A stretch of DNA of 32,500 nucleotides from Neocallimastix lanati (nom. inval.) (Eukaryota; Neocallimastigomycota; Neocallimastigomycetes; Neocallimastigales; Neocallimastigaceae), in NCBI GenBank assembly GCA_016946835.1, contig JACVTC010000066.1, positions 237,501 through 270,000 of the forward strand, read 5' to 3'. How positions within the stretch are numbered: the first letter of the stretch is position 1; each line of letters begins with the position of its first letter. Shown piece after piece: positions 1 through 12,426 of this stretch. A model generated the notes under the pieces. The model was not told where the DNA came from, made no database searches, and saw only the letters and a program-made list of their open reading frames with translations. The translations under genes were made by a program, and so were the position numbers.

Positions 1-1407
1 AAATATATATATATATATAAAAGATGATGAGATGAAAAATTCATTGTTATTTTTTTTTAAAAAAAAAAATTTAATAATCGTTTTATATATAATAAAGATT
101 TTGTGAATAAATTAAATTATGTATTTCCATGTCCAGATAATTAAATATTAATTGTAGGAAGACATTAATTAATAGTTTGTTATATCATTTGTAATAATAA
201 ATATATATATCATATATCATATATTAAATGAATAAATAAATAGAAAATAAAAAAAAAAAAAAGAGAAAAGAAATTCAAATTTTGAAATTGATTTCAAGAT
301 TAATTTCAGAGGTTATAAAATAATAAAAAAGAAATATATATATATAAATTAATTAGTATAATATTATTAAAAAATTTATATTTTTTTTTTCTACTTTAAA
401 AAAAATTATATAAATACTATTTATAATATATAGTAATATATTTATAATTTATCTTTGATTTTTACATCCATGTTATTTCTATTTCAATTATTTTAAAAAA
501 AAGGATGATAGGAAATATATGAAATTACAAAAAAGTATATTATATATTTAAAGAGAAAGAAAAAAAAAAATTATTTTCATTTTTGTGGAAATTAATCAGT
601 AAATTTATTTATTTATTTATTTAGTTTTTATAAAATTAAAAGCTTTTATTATGTTTTAATATCATCCTATTTACACATGATTTACATAATTTTATGTATA
701 AAAGTAGTTAAAATTTTTGATGATTTTTAATGGAAATAACCACAATAAAAAAAGATATAAAAAAAATACAGAAAATTATAAAATAAAAAAAAATTTATAG
801 AAAATAGAAAATAGAAAATAAAAAAAAACGAAAATTCTAGTTAAATGTTAATAAAATCTAAGAAATTTATATTTTTTCATTTTTCATTTTTTATTTTTTA
901 CATTTACCTTTTCTTAATAAAAAAAAAAAAGGAAAAACTATTAATCATAAAAATAAATATATTTTATTTTAATTTATTATTATTATTTTTTTTTTTTTTT
1001 ATTTCTTTTCCATCTAAAATAATTTTTAAAGTATCGCATATCTTCTTCCTTTCAATGAACATATATATCTTATATCTTTATCCTTTCAATGGACATATAA
1101 TTAAAAAATTGCATAAATAGTAATTAGAAAAAAAAAAAAGTTCATGTAGCATACAGATTTGTATGTTAACTAACTATATAAAAATAATTTAAAGAATATA
1201 ATTAATAAAAAAAAAAAAAAAAAAAAATTCATTATTATCATTAAAGAAGTCTTTTTTTTTTTTTTTTTTTTTTTTAATTTAATTTATATTATATATAAAT
1301 ATATATATATATATTTTTTTTTTTTCTGTTTTTGATTTGCTTTGTTTTTATTTCGTCTGGAAGTTCTTTTATTGTACTGAGGTGTTGATATCATGCTAAA
1401 GTAGTTC

Positions 1408-1456
<49 letters not shown>

Positions 1457-1742
1457 AAAATAATATATTTTCCATTAATTAAAATGAAGGGTTATCTCAG
1501 AGAAAAAAAGAAAAAGATTTGAAGTTTGTTTGTGTTGATAGATTTTCAATAAAAATAATTAAAGTATCAGAAATAAAAAATAAAAAATAAAAAAAAAATA
1601 AAATTCATATTTAAATAATAATGAAACATAAAGGTTACAATTAATAAAAAATAATAATAATAATAATAAAAGGAATGTTAGTAATGATAATATCCATAAT
1701 CACATTAATATTAAAATAATTACGTTATAATAACTAAGATCT

Positions 1743-1783
<41 letters not shown>

Positions 1784-1858
1784 ATTATAAAATTTATCTT
1801 CTGGATCGGCCCTGACCATGTCAAAATTCTTAGGTTTTCCTTTTTAGGACTTTTTTAC
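1..1858. other. AT-rich intergenic DNA without a recognisable gene
   Basis: This stretch is almost entirely A and T, with poly-A and poly-T runs (41 T at 1412-1452) and (TA)n blocks. Open frames at 845-1120 and 1284-1475 translate to Lys/Phe/Ile strings of the kind expected by chance at this composition. A slightly less AT-biased patch at 1320-1410 reads on the minus strand as TNYFSMISTPQYNKRTSRR, which might be a scrap of old coding sequence, but it has no support on either side. I see no RNA gene here. Confidence 0.6.
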
Positions 1859-2074
1859 TTGGAATTTAAGGATTATATCAACTTAAAAATGAGTTGGTTC
1901 GCCGGTGCAAGTTGTGGAAAAGGATATCATACAATAACCATCGGACAAAAAGGTCATCAAAGTATTATTGTTATGGTGAAGACTTTTCTCTTAAAAAGAG
2001 TTTTTTTTGCCATCCACCAATCATGGGATATTTTGAGCTTAACTACAATGGGACTTATATATATGAGATGAGTT
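1859..2074 (+). pseudogene. possible frameshifted coding relic
   Basis: A compact, less AT-biased patch sits in otherwise empty DNA. One frame reads NLKMSWFAGASCGKGYHTI and runs on to about 1965. The next frame then takes over with YYCYGEDFSLKKSFFCHPP, continuing as a Gly/Tyr/Asn-rich segment to a stop at about 2074. The two segments look like one Cys-, Gly- and aromatic-rich extracellular-type sequence broken by a single-base indel near 1965. I do not recognise the family. A first exon could lie upstream, since 1800-1858 is also less AT-biased, but I could not join one. Chance remains possible for so short a piece. Confidence 0.3.
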
Positions 2075-2089
2075 AAAGGTAAGGCAATT

Positions 2090-2974
2090 TATAATAAATT
2101 TATTGTAGATAATTATAATTATTATCTATGGTTATCTACCAACCTACGTAAAAAGGAAGAGTTTAAATAAATAAATAATAAAAAAAATTATTATTAATTT
2201 TATAAATTTATTATTGATTCATATATGATTATTTTAATAATTAACCCATATTTTCAAAGCTAAGTTAAAATATATATATATATATATATGTAAAAAAAAT
2301 AAAACAAAATAAAATAAAATAAAAAAAAAAAAAAAAAAAAAAAAAAAGATTAATTATTAACAATAAAATTATCAAAAATATTATTATGTAGAAATGTTAA
2401 TTATTATAATTATCATCATCATAAAAATTAAAGTAACATAGATAATAAAATTTAAAAGTAAAATACATAATAATATTAAAAATGATGAAAATTTGTTTTA
2501 ATAATAATAACATATAATAATAATAAAAATGATAGTGCAATTTAAACTTTTTTTTTTTATAAAGTATTAATTAAATATTAATATTTTAAACATAGAAAAT
2601 AAATAAATAAATAAATAAATAAATAAATTAATAATTAAATAAATAAATAAATTAATAAATAAATAAATAAATTAATAAATAAATAAATAAATATAGATTT
2701 AAATAATAATTAAATAAATTTCTATAAATTTATTTAAAAAGTAAAAAAGTTTCATTTTTATTCTTAATTTATTAAGTTAAAAAAAATTTTTTAACAAGTT
2801 TTATCCCAATGATTCATTTTATAGTTTTTTTTTTTTTTTATTTTTTAATTTTTAATTTTTTTATTTTTTTATTTTTTTGTTTTTTTATTTTTTATTTTAT
2901 TTTTTTTGCACTGTCGGTGTAACAGTTTTTCATCATTGATGTTGTCTCTATTTTGGATTTAAATAAAATGGTAA
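2090..2974. other. AT-rich intergenic DNA with simple repeats
   Basis: The interval holds a (TA)n block near 2270, poly-A at 2320-2347 and an (AAAT)n stretch at about 2600-2690. No coding frame or structured RNA is supported. The last 60 bases (2910-2965) are less AT-biased and adjoin the minisatellite. Confidence 0.6.
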
Positions 2975-3512
2975 AAATATTGTAAGAAATATAATAATAT
3001 AAGAAATATAATATTGTAAGAAATATAATAATATAATAATATAAGAAATATAATATTGTAAGAAATATAATAATATAAGAAATATAATAATATAATAAAT
3101 ATAATAATATAATAAATATAATATTGTAAGAAATATAATAATATAATAAATATAATAATATAAGAAATATAATAATATAAGAAATATAATAATATAAGAA
3201 ATATAATAATATAATAAATATAATAATATAAGAAATATAATATTGTAAGAAATATAATATTGCAAGAAATATAATAATATAAGAAATATAATAATATAAG
3301 AAATATAATAATATAAGAAATATAATAATATAATAAATATAATAATATAATAAATATAATAATATAAGAAATATAATAATATAAGAAATATAATAATATA
3401 AGAAATATAATAATATAAGAAATATAATAATATAAGAAATATAATATTGTAAGAAATATAATAATATAAGAAATATAATAATATAAGAAATATAATAATA
3501 TAAGAAATATTG
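2975..3512. repeat. 17-bp minisatellite
   Basis: About 30 units of a 17-bp repeat are arranged head to tail. Three variants interchange: AAGAAATATAATAATAT, AATAAATATAATAATAT and AAGAAATATAATATTGT. Seventeen is not a multiple of three, so an open minus-strand frame cycles through all three phases of the unit and yields an artefactual Tyr/Ile/Leu-rich 'protein' of over 200 residues. The flanks at 2910-2965 and 3513-3560 are less AT-biased than the array. On the minus strand the right flank reads IQSSTAGELLKHLKFQYF, so the array may have expanded inside an old gene, but this is weak. Confidence 0.9.
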
Positions 3513-3564
3513 GAATTTTAAATGTTTTAAGAGTTCACCGGCTGTTGACGATTGAATCAATTTT

Positions 3565-4330
3565 TAATTAATTTCAATTCCTTTTTTTTTTTTTTTTTTT
3601 TTTTTTTTGCTTTTAATTGGTTACATTATTTTTCAAAGTGCTTTTGTATCCTTTCTTACTCTCTCTCTATCTTTTTTTTTTTTAATTTCTTTTATTTCAT
3701 TTCAATATGCTATTATTATAATTATAATAATTATAATACTTTAATCCATATAAAATTTATATAGTTCTATAGATTAGAATACTTAATTTTACCCCAGTAA
3801 CATATAAAACATACAAATTTGCAAACAGTATATAATATCATTATTGGATATATAGATCAATTTCTGACTTTGAAAAAAAAATAATAAAATAAAGTTCAGA
3901 ATTTATGTTAATTTTAAATGAAAATGTTTCTACTTTATTATTATTAGTAATGTTATGTTTATTTTATTTATTATTTATTATTTAATATTTAATATTTAAT
4001 TATTTAATTATTTATTATTTATTAATAAATACTCTTTTTATTATTTATTATTTATTATTATTATTATTAATATCAATTATTTTATTTATTATTTATTATT
4101 TAATTATTTATTTATTTTTTTTTTCATCCTTATTAATATTTTTATTTAATAACAGCTAAATATAATGCATACATGTGTTCCTGTCAACTATGACACAAAA
4201 TAAAATATATTTATTAGAGATAATCACTATTAACCAACAATCATTTTGCATTCACAACTTCATGATAATATCTAAGTATTTCTGTATATTTCACTTCTTA
4301 TTCAATTATTCAATTATTTATTATTTATTT
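3565..4330. other. AT-rich intergenic DNA
   Basis: Poly-T and poly-pyrimidine stretches (3582-3608, 3671-3682) lead into TTATTTA-type simple repeat from about 3960. The motif AATAAATACTCTTTTTATT at 4024-4042 recurs elsewhere in the window. The open frame at 4175-4411 is Ile/Tyr/Phe composition noise running into the satellite. No gene is supported. Confidence 0.6.
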
Positions 4331-4802
4331 GAGATAATATATAATATTATTTATTATTTAATATTCAATTATTTATTTATTCAATTATTCAATTATTTAT
4401 TATTTATTTGAGATAATATAAAATATTCAATTATTTAATATTCAATTATTTATTTATTCAATTATTCAATTATTTATTTATTTATTTGAGATAATATATA
4501 ATATTATTTATTATTTAATATTAATTTATTTATTTATTCAATTATTCAATTATTTATTATTTATTTGAGATAATATATAATATTATTTATTATTTAATAT
4601 TCAATTATTTATTTATTCAATTATTCAATTATTTATTATTTATTTGAGATAATATAAAATATTCAATTATTTAATATTCAATTATTTATTTATTCAATTA
4701 TTCAATTATTTATTTATTTATTTGAGATAATATATAATATTATTTATTATTTAATATTAATTTATTTATTTATTCAATTATTCAATTATTTATTTATTCA
4801 AT
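4331..4802. repeat. higher-order tandem repeat, 236-bp unit x 2
   Basis: Subunits of 78-79 bp each begin with GAGATAATAT, at 4331, 4410, 4488, 4567, 4646 and 4724. They fall into three types (A, B, C) in the order A-B-C-A-B-C. Type A continues ATAATATTAT and keeps ATTCAATT after ATTTA. Type B continues AAAATATTC. Type C has ATTAATTT. The real period is therefore 236 bp (4331-4566 and 4567-4802), and as far as I can read the two copies are nearly identical, so the duplication looks recent. A diverged GAGATTTTT unit follows at 4836. Confidence 0.85.
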
Positions 4803-4859
4803 CATTCAATTATTCAATTATTTAATTATTTATTTGAGATTTTTAATAAAACTTTTTTT

Positions 4860-5439
4860 CAATATTTGACATAAAGAAAAAAAAAAAAATAAAAAAAGTA
4901 TTAAAGAAGTTGCCGTCAATAATTTCCTAAAATAGAAATTATGACACATAAAAATTTATCAATTAATAAAAAAAAAAAAAAAAAAAGTAAAACAAAAATT
5001 AAAAAAAAAAAAAAAAAAAAATATTTTAAATTTTATGTATTAAATAATAAAGAAATAAAAAAATAAATTAGATTTATATTTATTTAGTTAAATATTATTT
5101 ATTTATTTATTTATTGATGTTAATATAAAAAAAGTTATGTAAAATTATTTATTATTTATTTAATATTTAATAATTATTATTTATTATTTAAAATATATTA
5201 ATTATTTATTATTTATTATTTATTCATTCAAGTTAACAATATAGCTTGATAGTTCATATATAATTATAATTTTAGAGTTCAATTAGCAATAGTGATTTTA
5301 TAGTTCATTTATGTTAAATCATACTACTTTTATATATTTAAAAGTCTTTCTTTTATTTATTCAAGCTTTATCTACATGTAACAGCTCATTTATTGCTAAA
5401 AAATTTTATTTTTTAATAGTAAATAAAATTATTTAATAA

Positions 5440-5483
<44 letters not shown>

Positions 5484-5830
5484 AATAAAATAAATAATAA
5501 ATAAATATATAAATAAATTGTATTAAATAATTAAATAGTTGGATAATAAATATTATTTATTATTTATTTATTTATTTATTTATTTATTAGTATTATATAT
5601 AAATATAAATTGAATTGTTATTTGAATTTATTAAATATAAATTATAAATAAAAAAAAAATTTATATTTAATATGAAAAATTCAAATAAATTTATTTTACA
5701 TTTTTTAATTTTATTTTACATATATTACTGTATATTATAATATATTGTAATTTTATTGTCTACCGTTTTTTTTTTATTTTTTTTCTTTTTTTTTTATTAT
5801 TTAATTATTATTATTATTACTATTATTATT
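4860..5830. other. AT-rich intergenic DNA with TTTA/AAAT arrays
   Basis: Contains poly-A runs at 4880 and 4970-5020, (AAAT)n at about 5440-5520 and (TTTA)n at about 5565-5587. A slightly more mixed patch at 5220-5400 has no open frame of interest. No gene is seen. Confidence 0.6.
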
Positions 5831-5851
5831 CAGCGGCGTATCTAAAATTTT
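5831..5851 (+). mobile_element. possible hAT-type transposon terminus
   Basis: CAGCGGCGTATCTAAAATTTT stands out sharply from the AT background. It has the form CAG-x-GGCG-TATC-T-(A)n-TTTT typical of hAT-superfamily terminal inverted repeats, as I remember that family. I found no matching inverted end in the window and no transposase. It is either a solitary end of a decayed element or a chance match. Confidence 0.3.
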
Positions 5852-6127
5852 AATTAATAAAAATCTTTATATATTAGAAATAAACTTAAAATTATTGGAT
5901 GAGTAAATTACATATAATTTATGTTTTTATATATTCATTTGTAGTGAGTACTATTCATTTATTAAACTATTTATCTATTCATTCATTACTATTAATGTAT
6001 TTATTAATTTTATTAATTATATATACATTAACTAAAATATTTTATTATTGGTTCAAAAATATTGTATTCTATATTAATATATAAAAAAGAAATCATATAA
6101 TATTAATAATTTATTATTTTATTAATT

Positions 6128-6177
6128 GTTACACAAATCAAATTCTATTCAACAGAAATTATATTAATTTGTGTAAC
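6128..6177. repeat. 11-bp perfect inverted repeat
   Basis: GTTACACAAAT at 6128-6138 is the exact reverse complement of ATTTGTGTAAC at 6167-6177, with 28 bases between them. The arms contain GC pairs, so this is not just AT noise. It could be a short foldback element or a hairpin, and no gene lies nearby. Confidence 0.6.
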
Positions 6178-6179
6178 TT

Positions 6180-7148
6180 TTAAAAAAGGAAAAACAGATT
6201 ATAAAACTTTAAATAAAAAAATGTTATAAAATTAATTTATTTTAGTCTATAAAATATATTATAAATATACTATAATTTATAATAAAATATAAATTCAATT
6301 CATTAACAATTAATATAAAGTTTATGTCAAAAAATTTCCAAAAAAATGATGTTAAATATTTTAATTATTAAATATTAAATATGAATGAAATTTAAGATAT
6401 TTTTAAAACAGCTAAAATATTTAAGAATATTAACTGTTTTAATATTTTTAATATTATTAAATATTTTAAGAAAAAGTAATAATAAATAATAAATAAATAA
6501 ATAATAATTGAATAAATAATAAATAATAAATAATAAATAATAAATAATAAATAATAAATAATAAATAACAAAAAAGAGTATTTATTAATAAATAATCAAT
6601 GATTGAATAATTATCTAAATAATAAATAAAAAGAGTGTTTGTTAATAAATAAATAATAATTTAATAAAAATTTTTTTTTTATAATATACTTTTTAATTTA
6701 TTTTAATTAAACATGATAAAACACACAAAAAATTTTTTTTTTCTTTATTAAATTAAATAAAATATTTTATTATCTTTCAAACCTTATTAAATACTAAATT
6801 ATAATTAATATAAATGAATAAATCAATATATTGATAAATAAATATATTAATAAATATTAATCAAAAAAAAAATTTTTTTTTTTTAAATATATTTAATATA
6901 TATTATTGATGAATCCCCTTTATTGTTTTTATACACTTTTTTTTTTTTTTATTTTACTTTATTTATAATAATCTTATTTAAATTTTCAATCATTACTACA
7001 TCTATATACCATTTAATACTTTTTAAAACTTATATATATAATTAATTTTATATAAAGTAAAATAATACCTTTATATATATATTTAACCTCAATTATAAAT
7101 AGTTTGTTTATGTAATTTATTAGTGTAATATATAATAAATCTTAAATT
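6180..7148. other. AT-rich intergenic DNA
   Basis: Mostly TTATTTA/AATAAAT-type repeat (about 6475-6600) and poly-A/poly-T pairs. AAAAAAGAGTATTTATTAAT at 6571-6590 is the reverse orientation of the motif also found at 4024, 14524 and 14614. No gene is seen. Confidence 0.6.
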
Positions 7149-7252
7149 TTTTTTAAAAAAATTATTTATAACTTTTTTATTTGTAATTTATAATCTATTG
7201 TTTTTTAAAAAAATTATTTATAACTTTTTTATTTGTAATTTATAATCTATTG
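7149..7252. repeat. 52-bp perfect tandem duplication
   Basis: 7149-7200 and 7201-7252 are identical as read: both start TTTTTTAAAAAAATTATTTA and end AATTTATAATCTATTG. The array is exactly two units. Identity along the whole unit points to a recent slippage or unequal-exchange event. Confidence 0.85.
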
Positions 7253-8102
7253 TTTTAATATTGCTTATTATTTATTAATTGTAAAAACATACCGACAACA
7301 TTAAGTACGAAATAATTTTATTTCAAGCCAAGAAAAAAAAAAAAAAAAGAGTATTAATTAAAAATTAAATCAATAAATCAATTTTGTCAATTAATAGTAA
7401 TAATAAAAGTATTAATATTTCTTTTATATGAAATTACTATAATCTAAATAATTTCAATAATTTCAGAAAGAGAAAGAGAGAGTGAGAGTAAAAAAAAAGA
7501 CTAAAGTAAAAAATAATATTTAAATATCATTTATAACTTCAATTGTAATATACTTTTTTTTTTTCTTTTTTTTGAATAAGTTGTTCATAATTTATTTATA
7601 AATAAATAAAAAACAACTACAAGAAAAAAAAAAAACTTTAATACAGTTATTATTTTCCCTCTCTTTTTAAGCATATATGTATATAAACTTACATTTTATT
7701 CAATAATTATTTAAATTTAAAATTATAAGAACTCTTTGATTTTAGTGAAATTAAACATTGATAGAAAGAAAAAAATTGAAAAAAATTTTTCATGTTTGTA
7801 TATATTTCAATATATTATTAGAACCTTATTTTAAAAAATATTGAAAAAAAAATTTTTTTTTTTTTTTTTTTTAAAAAAGAAATAAAGTATATTTATATAT
7901 TTATATAAGCATTTATAATATATTTATATAAATCATAATATCTATAAAAATTTTTTAAAAGTGAAAAACAAACAAAATAAAATTTTTAATAATAACTTAA
8001 AAGAAAAATTAAAAGAGAATTAAATTTCAGTTTTAAAATATAGCAAGATAGTAGTAATATTAATAATTATAAAAGTAAGAAAATAAAAAAAAAAAAAAAA
8101 AA
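7253..8102. other. intergenic and 5' flank of the first phosphatase gene
   Basis: AT-rich sequence with several poly-A and poly-T blocks, including an A9-T20-like junction at 7844-7872 and a purine run AAAGAGAAAGAGAGAGTGAG at 7467-7486. The last 20 bases before the ATG at 8103 are almost pure A, which is the start context seen for all three plus-strand genes here. I cannot assign a TATA box or transcription start in such sequence. Confidence 0.5.
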
Positions 8103-9082
8103 ATGAAATTTAATTTAAGATATCTCTTACCATTATTAAGCTGTATAGTACTACAGAGTACAGCTCAAGTTCCAGATTCAAATCAATATAATCAAAACTT
8201 TCCACAATCAACACTGGAGACATCGGCTCAACTGGGTAGAAATCAGGTCCAAGGTCAAGATCAAGAACAAATTGTTGACACTTCACAAGAAGTTAATAAT
8301 ACTCCAGAAATAAATGAAACCCCAGAATCAAATCCAAGTCTAAGTTCACAAGTTGAAATTACTGATGAACAATTGGATAGTTTTCCTTTCGGTGATAGTG
8401 AATATCGTTTAGCTGTCGTTGGTGATAGGTAAAATTGATAATAAAATTAATAAAATATATATATATATATAAAATAGGGTTAAAGATATATTTATTTTTT
8501 ATATATGTGATAATATGAATAAGATATATGTATTAATAATTTTATATTTTATTTTATTTTATTTTGTTTTATTTTATTTTTAATATTTATATGATATGTT
8601 CTTATTTATATATTTATATTATTATTTCTTTTCTATTTTATTAAAATTTTTTTCAATATAATTATTATTATTATAATTTTTGTTTTTTTATTTAAAAAAA
8701 AAAAAATTATAAAAATAGTGGAATTGAAGAAGAAACTAAAGAAATTATGTATTTAAGTGAATTTGATGGTTTATTACATCTTGGAGATTATGACTATCGT
8801 TGTTTACCCGATGATTACTTTACTAAAATATTGGATGCTAATCGTACCTATCAATTCATGGGAGTCGTGGGAAATCATGATACCACAGAAGGAGAATGTA
8901 CAGAAGAAGTAGCTCAACGTTATGTTGATAACATCTATAATGAAATGATGAGTAAAAAGAATAAGGGATTAAAATGTGTCTTTTCTCCATCTAAATTTAT
9001 GTGGAGTTGTGTTCAAGATAATATTGTAAGTTTATAATTAATAAAAAAAAAAAAGGAAAAATCATTTAAAAAAAAAATTATA

Positions 9083-9121
<39 letters not shown>

Positions 9122-9217
9122 GTTAATAAATAACAATAAATTATTACGATTTGATATTATTTATTTAATTTATATATATATATATATATATATAATTTTA
9201 ATTTAATATATAATTTA

Positions 9218-9248
<31 letters not shown>

Positions 9249-10409
9249 TATTAAAAAATAAATAAATAATTTTATTTAATTTTTTATCATTTTATTTTAT
9301 TTTATATCAATTTTTAATAGAGAATTATTGGTTTAACTCCTGATATACGAGGTGCCGACAAAAGAGATGAACAATTAGCTTTTTTAAAGAAACATTTAAA
9401 AGATGCTACCGAAGATTGGAAAATTTGTTCCTGGCATTATTATGATAAGTATTACCATACTGGTAGATATCAAAGTCCCTACAATTTAGTTTCCGGAGAA
9501 GGAGAAAGTTTTTATGACTACTGTAAAATGAATGGTGCCATTATTTTAAGTGCTCATGATCATGTCTATGCTCGAACTCATGTTATGAGTCAATTTAGTG
9601 AACCGGTCATTGATAAGTATGATGGGGCTCAAGATGGTCGTGTGACTCAAATTCGTCATGGTGCTACCTTAAATATTTTAAATGGGGTTGGTGGATTCTA
9701 TATTTATATTGAACAAGGAGAACAAATGAATTATGCTCACTGGCAAAAGAAATATGCCAGAGGTAAAAATGAAGTGAATAAGGATAAATTTGGAGGACTC
9801 TTCTGTACCTTCAACTATAAAGGTAACAATAAAAAAGCCTATTGTGAATTATTGAGATTAAATTCCCCCGATAAAGTCTTTGATTCCTTCTACATCTATA
9901 GAAATGAGGATCCAGAATCGGTTCATTACAGTGAAATTGATACCGCTTTTAAGGAAGAAAAAATAAAAGCCTATAAAATTGCAAATAATATTGTGGATGG
10001 TGAACTGAATAATAATACAACCAATGCGAATACCATTCCAACGATTACGGAAGATGATACAACTCCACTTCAACCTGTATCCTCCAATTTTACCAATAGT
10101 AATATTCAAACGGAAATAAAAGAACCAGATAATAAATCCCTTCTTACCAGTTCTGCCTTCCTTCTCACCGGTTCAATTGTGGCTTCCCTCTCGGTAATTG
10201 GAGGTGCCATCCTTTTATATAAAAGGAAAGCCAGGGTAAACGATTACTATGAAGATATTGGACCGTTAACGGTGACCGTTCCAAATAAATCTGCCTATGG
10301 ATATAATCCAGATAATTATCTTCCACCACCACCAGATCCAGACCAATTTGGTACTCTACCTGTCAATTATAATAATCAATACTTTGATAGTCATAACAAA
10401 TATAATTAA
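8103..10409 (+). CDS. secreted membrane-anchored metallophosphoesterase, purple acid phosphatase type (paralogue A)
   Basis: The gene has three exons, 8103-8428, 8719-9025 and 9321-10409, giving 573 residues. Introns are 290 and 295 bp with donors GTAAAA and GTAAGT and TAG acceptors. Splicing is confirmed by frame and by the paralogue at 18105. A signal peptide (about 1-20) is followed by a Gln/Glu/Ser-rich spacer (to about 90). All five metal-site motifs of purple acid phosphatases follow: GDSG (107-110, split by intron 1), GDYDY (131-135), GNHD (160-163), CSWH (H250, with H257 nearby) and AHDH (289-292, where most relatives have GHxH). A transmembrane helix at about 490-511 precedes the stop-transfer YKRKAR, then a 60-residue cytoplasmic tail with a PPPPDP stretch. 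The predicted role is phosphate-ester hydrolysis at a dinuclear metal centre outside the cell or in the lumen. The natural substrate is unknown. Confidence 0.9.
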
Positions 10410-10914
10410 GTTTTATGAAAAAAAAAAAAAAAAAAAAAAAAGAAAATTTTTTTTATATATATTTATCTACATTATTACAAATATAATGATTAATTTATTA
10501 ATTTTTTTTTATTTTTAATTTAGTAGAAAAATAATAAAAGTTGTACAATATATTTTTTTATTTCAAAAAAATTTTTTTCATATAATATATAGATAGTTTT
10601 ACCATTTTTTTTTTATTTTTAATAACAATAACAATAACAATAATAAATATATATATCTTTTTTTTTTTTTTTTTTTTCTTTTTTTCTATTATTTATTTAA
10701 ATATTTAAATATATATATAATTTTTTTTTCTCTTTTAATATAATCAAATATTTGATATAAAAGAAAAAATAAAATAAAATAAAATATAATACCATATAAT
10801 ATTTTTATTTTTTATATTTAATTTTTAAATATGGGTGTGCATATATGAAAAAAATAATTCTATTATTAATACATATTTATTTTATTTATTTATTTATTTA
10901 TTATTATAATTAAT

Positions 10915-10948
<34 letters not shown>

Positions 10949-10962
10949 GGGAAATAACAGAT

Positions 10963-11020
<58 letters not shown>

Positions 11021-11273
11021 ACTTTTCTATAATAAATACTATTCTCTATTTATTATCTATTGAAAGTAATTTCATTTTATTACCATACTTAAATTAGTTT
11101 AATATTCTGGTTTCTTTTATTGGATTAACTTTTTAAATTAACATTTAAAGATGGTCATTTGATTTACTCAGTACTAACTTGTTTTAAAAAGGATAAGTAC
11201 TTTATATATATATATTAGGAATAAGAATATTCATTTAATAAATTTAAATACTAAATCTCATTTTGACCTCTTT

Positions 11274-11308
<35 letters not shown>

Positions 11309-11515
11309 TTTATTAGTAGAAAAGAAATATTCACTATTTCAGGAATCCTATTTTACGATTTAAAGTTTCATGTTCTTAATCAACTTATACTAATTAGTTT
11401 CATTCTTTAAAAAGGTATTTAAAGACTTCCTATTACATCAAAAATTGGTTGAAAACCCTCAATGTTGTTTAACCTCCTTTTAATATATCAAGATTTCATT
11501 AAAATCTCATTGAGA

Positions 11516-11557
<42 letters not shown>

Positions 11558-11760
11558 ATTCTTAAACCTTAAGATACTTTGCTTAATCCTATGCTATATG
11601 TTTTTTTTTTTTTTTTTTTTTCTAGTTTGCATTTCCTCAAGTTCAATTTTTTTTTCTTTTTTTTTTTTTAGATTGATTGATTGATATAATGAATAATGAA
11701 TCACTTTCATAACCAAGAGAGTTATCATAGAAAAAAAAAAAAGAAAAGAAAACCAATATG

Positions 11761-11800
<40 letters not shown>

Positions 11801-12426
11801 GAATCTCTCTAACTATATATTATTATTATTATATAATATAACTATGGTCTTTTTTTTTTTTTTTTATTGAAAATTTATTATAGTATTTACTAGTTAATTA
11901 TTCAATTTCATCATTTAATCTAATTATTAAAAGTTATTCTCATTTTATGAATTATTATCATTTAAAGATGAGAAATGGGTTATTTAATACAAAAAAATAT
12001 TAATATTAATTATTAAATATTAATTATTAGCCTGAAAATATATATATATATAACAAACATTCTATAGAAATCATTTTTATAAAAAAAAAAAAAAAAAAAT
12101 AAGAAACATATATTTAATTTGTTATAATAAAATATAAAATGAATAAAGAAATATTTTCTATGTTTTAATTATTTTAATTTTCAAATTATTTAATAATTTT
12201 GAATTAATTCTAATATCTTCAACGGTCTATTTTTCAAATTCAGTTTTTTTATTTCAATTTTTTTTATCCATTCCAAAAATTAAAAAAGTAAAAAAAGTAA
12301 AATAAAAATAAAAAATACAAAAAAAACAAAAAAAAACAAAAAAAAAAAAAAAGGAATTTTTAATGAATATAATCATCAATGAAAATTAATTCATCTCCAT
12401 TTGTTAATGCTAAATTTTTATTTTAC
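10410..12426. other. intergenic AT-rich region downstream of paralogue A
   Basis: Poly-A directly after the stop, (AACAAT)n near 10620, a (TAA)n block at 10915-10948, 52 T at 10965-11016 and further poly-T at 11275-11307. The parts at 11040-11260 and 11320-11510 are less AT-biased (for example GATTTACTCAGTACTAAC at 11160-11177), but no frame stays open and I see no RNA motif. They may be decayed sequence of unknown origin. Confidence 0.55.

Noticed and set aside
3552-3764. Open frame rich in Phe/Asn/Tyr
   Set aside because: It is read through poly-T and TATAAT repeats. No signal, domain or coding-like codon use.
5899-6084. Hydrophobic 61-residue open frame resembling a membrane peptide
   Set aside because: In DNA this AT-rich, Ile/Leu/Tyr/Phe strings are expected by chance. 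The upstream hAT-like end does not make it a transposase.
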